From positions 1 to 64,000 of the forward strand of contig JAIYAT010000020.1 of the NCBI GenBank assembly GCA_027488905.1: a stretch of DNA of 64,000 nt, read 5' to 3'. Positions 1 through 8,977 of the stretch are shown piece after piece. The position numbers and the translations under genes are program-made. The notes beneath the pieces were generated by a model that was given only the letters and a program-made list of their open reading frames with translations, was not told where the DNA came from and did no database searches. The first letter of the stretch is position 1; the number at the start of each line of letters is the position of its first letter. This DNA comes from Bacteroidota bacterium (GTDB lineage: Bacteria > Bacteroidota > Bacteroidia > UKL13-3).

Positions 1-3000
1 CTTGGAACACAAGAGCGTATCTTTATGAATGGTGAAGAAAGCGGAAGCGAAGGAAGAGCATTTGCACATATCCTAAGCGGAACAAATGCTGGCACAACTT
101 GGGAATTACCTTACTTAGGAAAATTCTCTTGGGAAAATTCAATCGCTTGCCCAGTTGAACAAAATAAAACCATTGTAGTTGGAACAGACGATGCAACTCC
201 TGGTCAGGTATATTTCTACATCGGTGCAAAAACTAATTCAGGTACTGAAATCGAAAAAGCAGGTTTAAACAATGGCCGTTTATACGGTGTTGCTGTTAAT
301 GGGTTAACTACTGAGGTAAGTGCAAGCTTTCCTGCAGCAAACACACCATTTTCATTAGTAGATTTAGGTATTGTAAAAGATTCTTCTGGTGCTGCCTTGA
401 ACACAAAGAGTAATACTTTAGGGGTAACAAACTTCCTACGTCCTGAAGATGGACATTGGGATCCAAGCAATCCAAGTGATTTTTACTTTGCTACCACAAA
501 TAGCTTCACAGCGCCAAGTCGTTTATGGAGATTACGCATGACAGATATTAAAAACCCAGAATTGGGTGGAACTATCACTGCGGTATTAGATGGAACTGAA
601 GGTCCAAAAATGATTGATAACCTTACCATAGACAATTATGGCCATGTACTATTACAAGAAGATGTAGGCGGACAAACACATTTAGGAAAAATATGGCAAT
701 ACACTATTGCAACTGACCAAGTAAGGTTAATTGCTACACATGATTCAAGCAGATTTATTGCAGGTTCACCTAATTTCTTAACTATTGATGAGGAAGCTTC
801 AGGTATTATTGATATGGAATCTATCTTAGGACCAGGTAAGTTTTTAATGGTAGACCAAGCACATTATAGCCTAGGTGGAGAATTAGTTGAAGGTGGACAA
901 ATTTTAAGTTTAGAAGTTCCTACAAACAACTTTACACTTCAAGTATTGCATGCTTCAGATATGGAATCAAGTATTGATGCCGTAATTGATGCTCCAAATT
1001 TTGCAGCTGTAATGGATAAACTTGAAAGTACGCATGCTAATACTGTTAAACTTGCGTCTGGGGATTGTTTTATTCCTAGTCCATTTTTATCTGCTGGTGA
1101 AGATGCAAGTATTACTACTCCTTTAAGAAACACGGCTTCAGCCTATTTCCCTGGAACTACTTCTGGATTACGCGCTGCCATTGGACGTGTAGATATTGCA
1201 ATGATGAACATCATGGGCTTCCAAGGTTCTGCTTTGGGTAACCATGAATTCGACTTGGGAACTCCTGAAGTAAATAGCATTATTGGTGTTGATATTCGTA
1301 ATAACGGTGCTGATAAACGTTGGGTAGGTGCTCAATTCCCTTATTTAAGTGCTAACCTTAATTTTAGCGCAGACGTTAATTTGGCTTACCTATACACTAA
1401 CAAACGTTTACCAGTTGATTCCTTTAAAACAGCAGCTAACATCACAGCTAACGCTCAAAAGAAAGGACTTGCTCCTTCTTCAATCATTATTGTGAATGGT
1501 GAAAAAATTGGTATAGTAGGTGCAACAACCCAAGTGCTTGCAAGCATTTCTTCTCCAGGTGCTACAACTGTGATTGGTTCAAACACAGACAATATGCCAG
1601 GTCTAGCTGCTATACTTCAACCAGTGATTGATAGTTTACGTTTTATTGAAGGAATCAATAAGATAATTGTAATGAGTCATTTACAACAATTAGCGAATGA
1701 GAAAGCCTTGGCTCCATTATTAAAAGGAGTTGACATTATCATCGCTGGTGGTTCTCATTCACTTTGTGCGGATGGAAACGATAGATTAAGAGCAGGAAAT
1801 GTGGCTGCCGATAAGTATCCAATTATGACACAAAACAACGATAAAGAGCCTTTAGCTATCTTAAATACTACTTCTGAATGGAAGTATGTTGGTCGTTTTG
1901 TGGCTAACTTTAACGATGCTGGAGTTTTAGTTACAAGTTTGTTAGACAGTACTATTAATGGTGCTTATGCAGCAGATACGGCAATGGTTACGCAATTATG
2001 GGGTAATTATGCTAATGCTTTTGTTGCTGGAAAACCTGCCGCTCATGTTCGCACCCTTTGCGCTGCTATAGGTAATGTAATTATCAATAAAGACGGAAAT
2101 AAATTTGGCAAATCAAATGTATTCTTGGAAGGAAGAAGAGACCAAGTTCGCACACAAGAAACCAATCTTGGAAACGTATCTTCAGATGCTAACTTATGGT
2201 TAGCAAAGAAATATGACCCAACAGTTAGAGTTTCAATTAAAAATGGTGGTGGCATTCGCTCTGCTATTGGACAAGTAGTTTCTGTAGGTAATGGTGTACA
2301 ATTATTAACAACCGCTGCAAACCCAAGTGCAGGTAAAAATGTTGGAGATATTAGCCAATTAGATATTGAAAACTCTTTACGTTTTAACAATAAACTTTCT
2401 ATTGTAACTGTAAATGCAGCTGGACTTAGAAGATTACTAGAACATGGTGTTTCAGCAACTAAGCCAGGCATCACTCCTGGACAGTTCCCACAAGTTGGTG
2501 GTGTATTGTTTAGCTATGACACTACTAAAGTTGCTGGTAGTAAAATTCAGTCAATGGTATTAGTAGATTCTATAGGAAACAGACTAGATACTATTGTTCG
2601 TTTCGGAAATCTTCATGGTGATACTTCAAGGTTAATCAAAGTTGTAACTTTAGATTTCCTTGCAGGTGGCGGAGATAGTTATCCTTTTGTTTCAAATGGT
2701 TTTAACCGAATTAACTTGGATACTGCATTTAAAGATTCATTGTATGCTAAATTCCAAGGAAATGGAACAGAACAAGATGCCTTTGCAGATTACATGTATG
2801 CCAAGCACACATCTTCTCCATTTGCTGTAAGAGATACTAATTTATTAGGAGATAACCGTATACAATTGTTAAATGCTAGACAGGATGGAATTTTCCAACC
2901 TATCAAACCTTTAATGACAATTGCTGCTGCACGTGCGCAAACTACAGATACTGTTAAAGTAAGAGGTATCATAACGAGAGCTTGGGGTAGATTCATCTAT

Positions 3001-4554
3001 ATCCAAGACCCAACCGGTGCCATTGGTGTTCGTCAATCTAGTGGCGCAATGGTTGATTCTATCTTGAGTGGTGGTTTAAAAGCTGGTGATAGTGTAGAGG
3101 TTATTGGCGGTAGAGGAGAATTTAACAACTACTCTCAAATAGCAATACTCACAGGTGCTTATAGAGGAAATAGTTGGATTACTAAAATTTCTTCGAATAA
3201 TCCATTACCACAAGTTCAAGTGTTAACTGTTAAGCAATTATTAGCTAGTCCAGAAGCTTACGAAAGCGAATTGATTCGCATTGTAAATTTAAGTACTTCT
3301 GCAACCGGTAGTTTTGCAGCTTCTACAAATTACAATGTTTGGGATGGCTCAACAACAGGTGACACCACAGTTTTGCGAGTTATTTCTGCTGCAGACACTG
3401 AAATTGAAGATGCACCAGCTTTAGCTATACCAACAGGTAAATTTACTTTTGAAGGTACCTTAATTCAATTCTGTTCATCTCCAACCAGTGGTTGTGTAAC
3501 AGGTTACCAATTACAAGGTGTTCGCAAAGCTGATATCATTGTTCAACCAACATTACTAGGTGCCTTTAATTTATTGGCTCCAACAAACAATGCAAGAGTT
3601 GAAGTTGAAGAAGGCAGTACAGCCTTGGTAAATGTAACTTGGAATAAATCTGCAAACGCAACTAGTTACAAATGGATGGCTACTTTACCTATTGGAAACT
3701 TTAACACACCTTTATTAACCTTGGCTTCAAACAATGCAGGTGTAGATACTGTGTTAACTTTAGGTTCTGGCGCTGTAGACGCATTATTAGCTTCCTTTGG
3801 ACTTAAGAAAGGTGATTCAATCGCTCTTAAATGGACTGTATTTTCTTACAAAGCCACTTCGGATTCTTTACAAGCTTCTCAAGAATTCACAATTACTTTG
3901 GTACGTAAGCGTAAATTACAAGCATTTAATTTGTCAACTCCTGCTAATAACAGCCGCTTAGAAGTAGACCAAAATGAAACCACACCAGTAGTAGTTACTT
4001 GGAATGGTTCAGCTACAGGTGCTACTTACAAATGGTTCTTAGATTTAGAAACAGGCAACTTCAGTAATCCTTGGGCTGTATTGAGCTCTGATAATTCAGG
4101 CGCTGCAACACAATTGAGTTTAACTTCTGGAGCAATTGACGCATTGTTAAACACTAAAGGTGTTATTGATGGTGACTCAGTGAATTTGAAATGGACAGTT
4201 CGTGCATACGAAACAAATGATTCATTGCAAGCCACTCAAACCTTTAATCTAAAAGCTGTACGTAAAAAAGCGATTGGTGTGTTAGAAAACGATTTCTTAA
4301 ATACCATTAACTTATATCCAAATCCAACCCAAAACAATAGCACTTTGGCATTTGAATTGAACCAAAGAGGTGTGTTACAAATCTCTGTATTAGATATTCA
4401 TGGCAGAGTGGTAACAAGTTTAGTTGATTTGAACCTTAACGCTGGCAAACATGAAGTGGAAATTCCATCTTCTACTTTGCAAAGTGGTATTTACTTTGTA
4501 CAATTAAGCGCGAATAACAAAACAACACTTATTAAATTGGTGGTAGCCCACTAA
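1..4554 (+). CDS. Secreted multidomain PhoX-like/5'-nucleotidase-type phosphoesterase with T9SS sorting domain (5' partial)
   Basis: The frame is open to the first base, so the start lies upstream; the first Met in the window is at 25. Numbering from it, residues 1-300 look like a PhoX/DUF839-type beta-propeller. Residues about 303-640 are a UshA-type metallophosphatase with the HASD, SGD, GNHEFD (about 406), SH and GGSHS metal-binding motifs. Residues about 680-960 are a 5'-nucleotidase C-terminal domain with NGGGIR. Then come an OB-fold/DUF5689-like part (about 970-1170), two mutually similar SusE-like domains (about 1178-1295 and 1298-1415, both AFNL..P.NN.R.EV...VTWN), and a T9SS type A sorting domain from about 1428 (YPNPT). 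The architecture suggests a cell-surface or released enzyme that takes phosphate from nucleotides or phosphoesters. Substrate is not determinable. A strong terminator follows. Confidence 0.85.
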   Translation, partial: LGTQERIFMNGEESGSEGRAFAHILSGTNAGTTWELPYLGKFSWENSIACPVEQNKTIVVGTDDATPGQVYFYIGAKTNSGTEIEKAGLNNGRLYGVAVNGLTTEVSASFPAANTPFSLVDLGIVKDSSGAALNTKSNTLGVTNFLRPEDGHWDPSNPSDFYFATTNSFTAPSRLWRLRMTDIKNPELGGTITAVLDGTEGPKMIDNLTIDNYGHVLLQEDVGGQTHLGKIWQYTIATDQVRLIATHDSSRFIAGSPNFLTIDEEASGIIDMESILGPGKFLMVDQAHYSLGGELVEGGQILSLEVPTNNFTLQVLHASDMESSIDAVIDAPNFAAVMDKLESTHANTVKLASGDCFIPSPFLSAGEDASITTPLRNTASAYFPGTTSGLRAAIGRVDIAMMNIMGFQGSALGNHEFDLGTPEVNSIIGVDIRNNGADKRWVGAQFPYLSANLNFSADVNLAYLYTNKRLPVDSFKTAANITANAQKKGLAPSSIIIVNGEKIGIVGATTQVLASISSPGATTVIGSNTDNMPGLAAILQPVIDSLRFIEGINKIIVMSHLQQLANEKALAPLLKGVDIIIAGGSHSLCADGNDRLRAGNVAADKYPIMTQNNDKEPLAILNTTSEWKYVGRFVANFNDAGVLVTSLLDSTINGAYAADTAMVTQLWGNYANAFVAGKPAAHVRTLCAAIGNVIINKDGNKFGKSNVFLEGRRDQVRTQETNLGNVSSDANLWLAKKYDPTVRVSIKNGGGIRSAIGQVVSVGNGVQLLTTAANPSAGKNVGDISQLDIENSLRFNNKLSIVTVNAAGLRRLLEHGVSATKPGITPGQFPQVGGVLFSYDTTKVAGSKIQSMVLVDSIGNRLDTIVRFGNLHGDTSRLIKVVTLDFLAGGGDSYPFVSNGFNRINLDTAFKDSLYAKFQGNGTEQDAFADYMYAKHTSSPFAVRDTNLLGDNRIQLLNARQDGIFQPIKPLMTIAAARAQTTDTVKVRGIITRAWGRFIYIQDPTGAIGVRQSSGAMVDSILSGGLKAGDSVEVIGGRGEFNNYSQIAILTGAYRGNSWITKISSNNPLPQVQVLTVKQLLASPEAYESELIRIVNLSTSATGSFAASTNYNVWDGSTTGDTTVLRVISAADTEIEDAPALAIPTGKFTFEGTLIQFCSSPTSGCVTGYQLQGVRKADIIVQPTLLGAFNLLAPTNNARVEVEEGSTALVNVTWNKSANATSYKWMATLPIGNFNTPLLTLASNNAGVDTVLTLGSGAVDALLASFGLKKGDSIALKWTVFSYKATSDSLQASQEFTITLVRKRKLQAFNLSTPANNSRLEVDQNETTPVVVTWNGSATGATYKWFLDLETGNFSNPWAVLSSDNSGAATQLSLTSGAIDALLNTKGVIDGDSVNLKWTVRAYETNDSLQATQTFNLKAVRKKAIGVLENDFLNTINLYPNPTQNNSTLAFELNQRGVLQISVLDIHGRVVTSLVDLNLNAGKHEVEIPSSTLQSGIYFVQLSANNKTTLIKLVVAH

Positions 4555-4572
4555 TCAAATAATTTTTTACTA

Positions 4573-4610
4573 AAAAGGGGGAAGCATATTTAATTATGCT
4601 TCCCCCTTTT
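4573..4610. terminator. Bidirectional Rho-independent terminator
   Basis: A perfect 15-bp stem (AAAAGGGGGAAGCAT at 4573-4587 with its complement at 4596-4610) encloses an 8-base loop. It has A/T tracts on both sides, so it can end the phosphoesterase transcript on + and the carbonic anhydrase operon on -. It sits between these convergent genes. Confidence 0.9.
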
Positions 4611-4707
4611 ATTTTACGTTAGTTGTTGCGCTGGTTCATTCTTTTGGGTTCGGTTTGAACCAAAAGTTTTACTCAATTGATTTAATTGGCGTTTGGTTCA
4701 GCCCATT

Positions 4708-5454
4708 CTAACTGTTCATATATTCAAGGTGGCTTTGTCTAACTTTTGTATTTAAGTCTAACACATCAAAGCGCCTAATTTCTGTAAATGAACCCATGTC
4801 GCTGTCACTGTTAATAAGAATTGCTCCAACAAGAATAACATACTTGCAATTATAATTTGTCTTGTCAACCAATTCGTTTATGCGCCTATCAATGGATTCA
4901 TACATTACTTCCGTTGCTTCAAACAAAGGTGTTATGGCACTGAGAACCCTATCTTTCTCATTGAACAAAATTTGCTCAATGGTATTCATTTGATAATCTA
5001 ATTCTGTGATGTTTCCTGCTGTGATTTGATTGTTGGATAATTTCCCTAAAGCTCCTTTTGCGGCACCACAACAGCCACTATTTTTGCTTTGTCCAATTCG
5101 ATGAATTTCACCAATTGTTCCATCTTTGGTTATTCCAATATGTGGTCCATAATAAATAAAAACGGCCCCTTCATCTGGAACATGGCTTGCAAATGCGCCC
5201 ATTCCTGTAAGTCCTGTAAAGGGAAAACCATCTAAGCCACCCATTTTAAAAGGGCCTAAAAATTCTTGTGCTCTTGCTGGATATTGAATGCTATTGACAT
5301 CATCACTACAAACACTATCCGCTAACATTACTTGTTTTGGTTCTAAATCCAATTCATATTCTACAAAATCAATGATTTTGTTTACACTGTCTATGGTAGT
5401 AACAGCTTTTGGATACCATTTATGAATGATGGCTAATCTTTCTCTTTTTTTCAT
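4708..5454 (-). CDS. LCIB/LciC-family (theta-type) carbonic anhydrase
   Basis: 248 aa, soluble, no signal peptide. It carries the hallmarks of the limiting-CO2-inducible protein B family. CSDDVN (C49, D51) is followed by R61, then a Gly-rich GFPFTGLTGMGAF stretch, HVPD (H91), YGPHIGI (H105) and SGCCGA (C128/C129). By family knowledge C49, H105 and C129 would bind the catalytic zinc, and D51-R61 would form the Asp-Arg pair of beta/theta carbonic anhydrases; all are present, so the enzyme should be active. It is the last gene of an apparent three-gene operon, 9 bp after the bestrophin gene. In algae LCIB proteins and bestrophin-like HCO3- channels both belong to the CO2-concentrating mechanism. 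A role in CO2/bicarbonate interconversion here is inferred. Assignment is by motif recall, not by search. Confidence 0.8.
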   Translation of the reverse strand: MKKRERLAIIHKWYPKAVTTIDSVNKIIDFVEYELDLEPKQVMLADSVCSDDVNSIQYPARAQEFLGPFKMGGLDGFPFTGLTGMGAFASHVPDEGAVFIYYGPHIGITKDGTIGEIHRIGQSKNSGCCGAAKGALGKLSNNQITAGNITELDYQMNTIEQILFNEKDRVLSAITPLFEATEVMYESIDRRINELVDKTNYNCKYVILVGAILINSDSDMGSFTEIRRFDVLDLNTKVRQSHLEYMNS

Positions 5455-5463
5455 TTTATTAAA

Positions 5464-6471
5464 TTAAAGAATAATGTTATTTTTAGGTTGCAGCGCTGGT
5501 GGCAAATCAGTTTCGCCAAGCATTTCTCTCATATCAATTTCAATGGTTCGGCTAATCTGAGAAATAGGAACGTCGTTTGCAGCGCCTTCAAATGGATTTT
5601 CTGTGCTTTCACCAACTTGTTCTAAAGAGGTATAAACCCAAGAAATTAAAACGCTAAACGGAATAACCAACCAAACCATATTGCCTTTCATAAAACCGTC
5701 TGTGCTTTCGTTGAGTTTGTCAAATTCTCTGAGCATTCCAAATGGTAAAAGGATACAAAATAGCTTTATAAAAAACGAGTTGATGGTAGCAAATTGCCTT
5801 GGATAGGGAAAGTTTTTAATTCGTTCACTTTTGCCTTGTTGATCATATAAATCCTTTACCATTCTTTGCATTTCAACAAATTGATAGGTATCTATTTCTT
5901 GGTCGGCTAAAAGTTGCTTGATAGTTTTAGATTGCAAACTTAATAGTTGAGCGGCTCTGTTTTTAGTAGTTAAAATATACTTGAGTTCTTCTGCAGATAT
6001 ATATTTTGCTAATTCAGTTTCTAAGGGAGTTTCTTTTTCTGGAATACTATAAAATGCTTTGTACTCTTCATTGTAGGCAAGACTTGAAGTTTCCCAAGCC
6101 CTGCTGTCTCTCATGGCATATCGCAATGCGGTAAGCCAGGCAAAATGACGATAGACTAGCTCTTTTGTTATGGAGGTATTGTTAAAAAAATCTCTACTCA
6201 TTGTGCCGAATGAACGACTACTGTTTACAATTGCTCCCCAAATTTGTCGTGCTTCCCAAGTTCTATTATAGGTTTGTGTATTTTTAAAACCGACAAGAAA
6301 AGCTGTTGCTGTTCCTAAAAGAGCAACAACCGTCCAAGGAATTGCAATCCATTTTAAACCTGCTATTTGGTATAGCACAACCGGGATAATACCAATTATG
6401 AATGTTTTATAAATGTTCCTTCTAGTCCATAAAAGAAACTCAGAAAATTTATAGGCCTTACCGCTGTGCAT
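5464..6471 (-). CDS. Bestrophin family anion channel
   Basis: 335 aa membrane protein of the bestrophin/UPF0187 family. The N-terminal signature FKNTQTYNRTWEARQIWG (residues 62-79) followed by VNSSR is the canonical bestrophin motif. Hydrophobic segments lie at about 23-39, 44-61, 232-250 and 265-282, matching the four-helix pentameric channel fold. Bacterial bestrophins conduct ions (KpBest is cation-permeable), eukaryotic ones Cl- and HCO3-, and algal thylakoid homologues are implicated in HCO3- uptake. The selectivity of this protein cannot be read from sequence. It lies 61 bp after the K+-channel-like gene and 9 bp before the LCIB-type carbonic anhydrase, which makes bicarbonate a plausible substrate. 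Confidence 0.9.
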   Translation of the reverse strand: MHSGKAYKFSEFLLWTRRNIYKTFIIGIIPVVLYQIAGLKWIAIPWTVVALLGTATAFLVGFKNTQTYNRTWEARQIWGAIVNSSRSFGTMSRDFFNNTSITKELVYRHFAWLTALRYAMRDSRAWETSSLAYNEEYKAFYSIPEKETPLETELAKYISAEELKYILTTKNRAAQLLSLQSKTIKQLLADQEIDTYQFVEMQRMVKDLYDQQGKSERIKNFPYPRQFATINSFFIKLFCILLPFGMLREFDKLNESTDGFMKGNMVWLVIPFSVLISWVYTSLEQVGESTENPFEGAANDVPISQISRTIEIDMREMLGETDLPPALQPKNNIIL

Positions 6472-6532
6472 ACTTGTTGATTGTTACTAAAAATAACATT
6501 TTTTAAAATATTTCATTCATTTATTTCATCCC

Positions 6533-7204
6533 TCAACTCTCAATTTTATTGCTGAATTTACTAATTAAAATACCTACCAAGACTACGGAGTAAAATTGCC
6601 CCACAATGCCAAAAAACGAGGTGATTAGTTTGGTATAATGTGTATTTGGGGTAATGTCCCCAAAGCCAATACTGGTTAGCGTAATTGAACTAAAATAAAC
6701 CAAATCCATATAAGTAGCGGCTGGATTTATCAAATCAATTCCTTTGAAAGATTGGGGATCATGATATACAAAAAACTGTAAAAGGAAAGTGCATATTTCT
6801 ATTAATAAAAGGTAGCCACAGGCAGAAGCCGAGATAATATCTGTGTTGATATAACTTGGTTTAATTAAATATTTAAGTACCTCCCAGAAAATAAAGAGAA
6901 AAAAAATAACATAACATATGATCAAAAAAATGAAATAATAATTATTCTGACCCCAAAATGTTAAACCAATAGGCAAGCCTAAAACAAGTGCAAAAAGTAT
7001 TTTTTGAATAATATTTTTCCAATGACCTTTTTCTATAAAAACACCCACACTTGCAATGCCTAAAACAAGCATATTAAGTGGCCAAATTACTTTTGTGTAA
7101 AACACTAAATCAGTTAAAAATATACCTATAAAAAGGTGCTGAATTAAGGCTATAAGCAATAATTCATATTTTCTTTTGTGAAGGTAATTTATCATTCTAT
7201 GCAT
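6533..7204 (-). CDS. Ion channel protein with K+ channel selectivity filter
   Basis: 223 aa membrane protein. Five hydrophobic helices (about 14-31, 38-56, 68-84, 88-110, 124-146) are followed by a pore helix and the filter TSIGFGD (177-183), then a last helix (about 193-215). TxGFGD is the K+ channel filter with Ile in place of the usual Val. There is no voltage-sensor arginine ladder and no cytosolic ligand-binding (RCK) domain. It is the first gene of the operon with bestrophin and carbonic anhydrase, so it may balance charge moved by the bestrophin (inference). An in-frame Met at residue 4 is an alternative start. Confidence 0.8.
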   Translation of the reverse strand: MHRMINYLHKRKYELLLIALIQHLFIGIFLTDLVFYTKVIWPLNMLVLGIASVGVFIEKGHWKNIIQKILFALVLGLPIGLTFWGQNNYYFIFLIICYVIFFLFIFWEVLKYLIKPSYINTDIISASACGYLLLIEICTFLLQFFVYHDPQSFKGIDLINPAATYMDLVYFSSITLTSIGFGDITPNTHYTKLITSFFGIVGQFYSVVLVGILISKFSNKIES

Positions 7205-7225
7205 TTACGAGCCTGTTCAATAGCC

Positions 7226-7238
7226 ATACAAATTGTAT
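7226..7238 (-). promoter_or_regulatory. 13-bp palindrome in front of channel/bestrophin/LCIB operon
   Basis: ATACAA-A-TTGTAT is a perfect 6-bp inverted repeat with a 1-bp spacer, 22 bp upstream of the channel start codon. The position suits an operator, or it overlaps the promoter -7 region. No matching regulator was identified. Confidence 0.35.
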
Positions 7239-7517
7239 AAAGGAGTTTGCTGTAATCTAGTTTAAAATACCTTTTTAATTAATAAGCCCACTTAAAACCA
7301 CCGCTCTTATTAAACAACGTTGAGCGTCTTACAGACAAATATATTGATTGAATAGTTAAATGCAAATTTCATTTTGAGGGTCAAACTCTGCTTCAGGTTT
7401 TGAGGTCGCAGGAGGAAAAAGAGGCATAAATTATCAAGAAGTATTTACCTATCTAAAAAACTCATGGATCCAAGTTTGCATGTTTTCCAGCTTAACCCAA
7501 AACTAAGTTAGTGGCAG
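7239..7517. other. Intergenic region, no gene seen
   Basis: About 280 bp between the TfoX-N gene and the channel operon. No ORF, RNA shape or clear terminator was recognised. Composition is somewhat richer in G than its neighbours around 7380-7420. Confidence 0.4.
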
Positions 7518-7844
7518 TTACTTTTTCTTTTTTTTGGGTTTCGGTTCGGGTAGGTTGTCTACTGTAATGCTTACCAAGTCGCTTAACCATTTACTATCCT
7601 CAATTTTGTCTTCAATTAAAAAACTGGGTTTTGCCCCTTCATAGGCTGGTAATTCGGTAGGTTTTCCAATAAACTCTCGTCCCTTATTTGTTGGTTTGAT
7701 AAATAACTTATTGTCGCAGATTACCCCGAAAAGTTTGCTGTCACAGTAAATACCATACTCTCCAAACATTTTCTTGGCAGAAATTGTCCCTATGTTTTGA
7801 ATTTGCTCAATTACAAAATCAACAAAGTTTTGGTCTGAAGCCAT
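7518..7844 (-). CDS. TfoX N-terminal domain protein
   Basis: 108 aa. Residues 1-95 match the TfoX/Sxy N-terminal domain, with the typical KKMFGEYGIYCDSKLFGVI core and the KPTN/EFIG stretch. The C-terminal Lys-rich tail (PKPKKKKK) is common in Bacteroidota homologues. These single-domain proteins lack the TfoX C-terminal domain, so a competence role is not established. It is transcribed alone, divergent from the CrtA-like gene. Confidence 0.8.
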   Translation of the reverse strand: MASDQNFVDFVIEQIQNIGTISAKKMFGEYGIYCDSKLFGVICDNKLFIKPTNKGREFIGKPTELPAYEGAKPSFLIEDKIEDSKWLSDLVSITVDNLPEPKPKKKKK

Positions 7845-8067
7845 ATTGGTTAATTATTAGGTTTAAAGGTTGGATTGTAAATAAGCCAAATTAGGTTGCC
7901 AATAAAGTCTTTTTATTTTGAAGTTAATGTTAATCTTTTCCATTTTGTCAATTGTTGCTTAGTCTGTTACGGCTTAAAGAATTTAGTGTTCCTTGAAAAA
8001 CCGCAAAAGATAAACTACCCATAATAATAATAAAAGTGATTGAATTAATTGACTAACTTTAAAAAAA

Positions 8068-8784
8068 ATGATTTCAATTACCACGCTCACCTTTTTTCGA
8101 TTTCCAAACTTAAAATCCAAACTGTGGGCTTTTGGTCAAATGCAATACGCACATTTTTTCCTTGCAAAAAGCAAAGGGCTCAATTTTTACAAATTAATGG
8201 GCAGTGGCAGGGACATTGGTTTCAGTTTATTTCCAGATTGGGGTGTATACGCTTTACTTGGAGTTTGGGAAAGTGAACAAGCAGCCAATATTTTTTTTAA
8301 CCATTCAGCAATTTACAAACACTTTCAAAAAATATCTTCTGAGCAATGGACCATTTTTATGAAACCCATTCAAACCAAAGGTCTTTGGTCTGGGGGAAAT
8401 CCATTTACACCTTCCTTAGCGTTGGATGCAAGTAATCCATTGATTGCTGTAATAACACGTGCCACCATTAAGACAAATAAATTATTGAAATTTTGGCGTT
8501 TTGTGCCAATATCTCAAATGCCTATTCAACGTGGTTGCGAAGGGCTTATTTATACCAAAGGTGTTGGTGAGGTGCCAATTGTTCAAATGGCTACTTTTAG
8601 TGTTTGGGAAAACTTGGCCGCGTTGAAAAAATATGCTTATAACAGTTTAGAACATCGCGAGGCTATAAAAAAAACACACCAAATAGATTGGTACAAAGAA
8701 GAAATGTTTACAAGGTTTCAACCCTTCAAAACCATGGGTAATTGGGAAGGTAAAGACGTATTGGCTCAATATTTAAAAAGCTAA
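8068..8784 (+). CDS. Spheroidene monooxygenase (CrtA)-like haem protein
   Basis: 238 aa, no signal peptide. Conserved blocks of the CrtA family are present in order: TLTFFRF near the N-terminus, WAFGQMQYAHFFL, FYKLMGSG, the VYALLGVWES block, W.GGNPF, a VITRATI block, a GVGEVP..QMATFSVW block, and the C-terminal WYKEEMFTRF motif. CrtA of phototrophs is a haem monooxygenase that makes the 2-keto group of spheroidene. Bacteroidota carry homologues without the spheroidene pathway, and no crt genes are in this window. The substrate here may be another carotenoid or unrelated. A longer overlapping frame from 8049 is not the gene. Confidence 0.72.
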   Translation: MISITTLTFFRFPNLKSKLWAFGQMQYAHFFLAKSKGLNFYKLMGSGRDIGFSLFPDWGVYALLGVWESEQAANIFFNHSAIYKHFQKISSEQWTIFMKPIQTKGLWSGGNPFTPSLALDASNPLIAVITRATIKTNKLLKFWRFVPISQMPIQRGCEGLIYTKGVGEVPIVQMATFSVWENLAALKKYAYNSLEHREAIKKTHQIDWYKEEMFTRFQPFKTMGNWEGKDVLAQYLKS

Positions 8785-8849
8785 TTGAACTAAAATTTAG
8801 CTTTCCATAATTTTATCATTGAAATAGTTTTTTGCTTTTTTACGGGCTT

Positions 8850-8954
8850 GGTGAAGTTAACAGCTTTCATCTCAATTAAAATTACAGTGAAGCAATTTTC
8901 TATTAAACTCAGATATTTCTGGAGAACACTGAACCGCCTATTATGTTAAACGCC
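8850..8954 (-). repeat. Cassette-boundary repeat A1 (attC-like)
   Basis: Directly downstream of the chlorite dismutase stop. It shares the family A core (GAAGTTAACAGCTTTC, then the GTGAA.CAAATTT-like part) and the right-arm block CTGAACCGCCTATT. The right end carries GTTAAAC, which fits the integron R-box consensus GTTRRRY. The left arm is poorly preserved. It marks the left edge of the accessory array. Confidence 0.5.
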
Positions 8955-8977
8955 TTTTATGCGCTGTGCTATTGTTT

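Noticed and set aside
8049-8276. 75-aa ORF overlapping the CrtA-like gene
   Set aside because: Different frame from the conserved CrtA motifs; shadow of the real gene.
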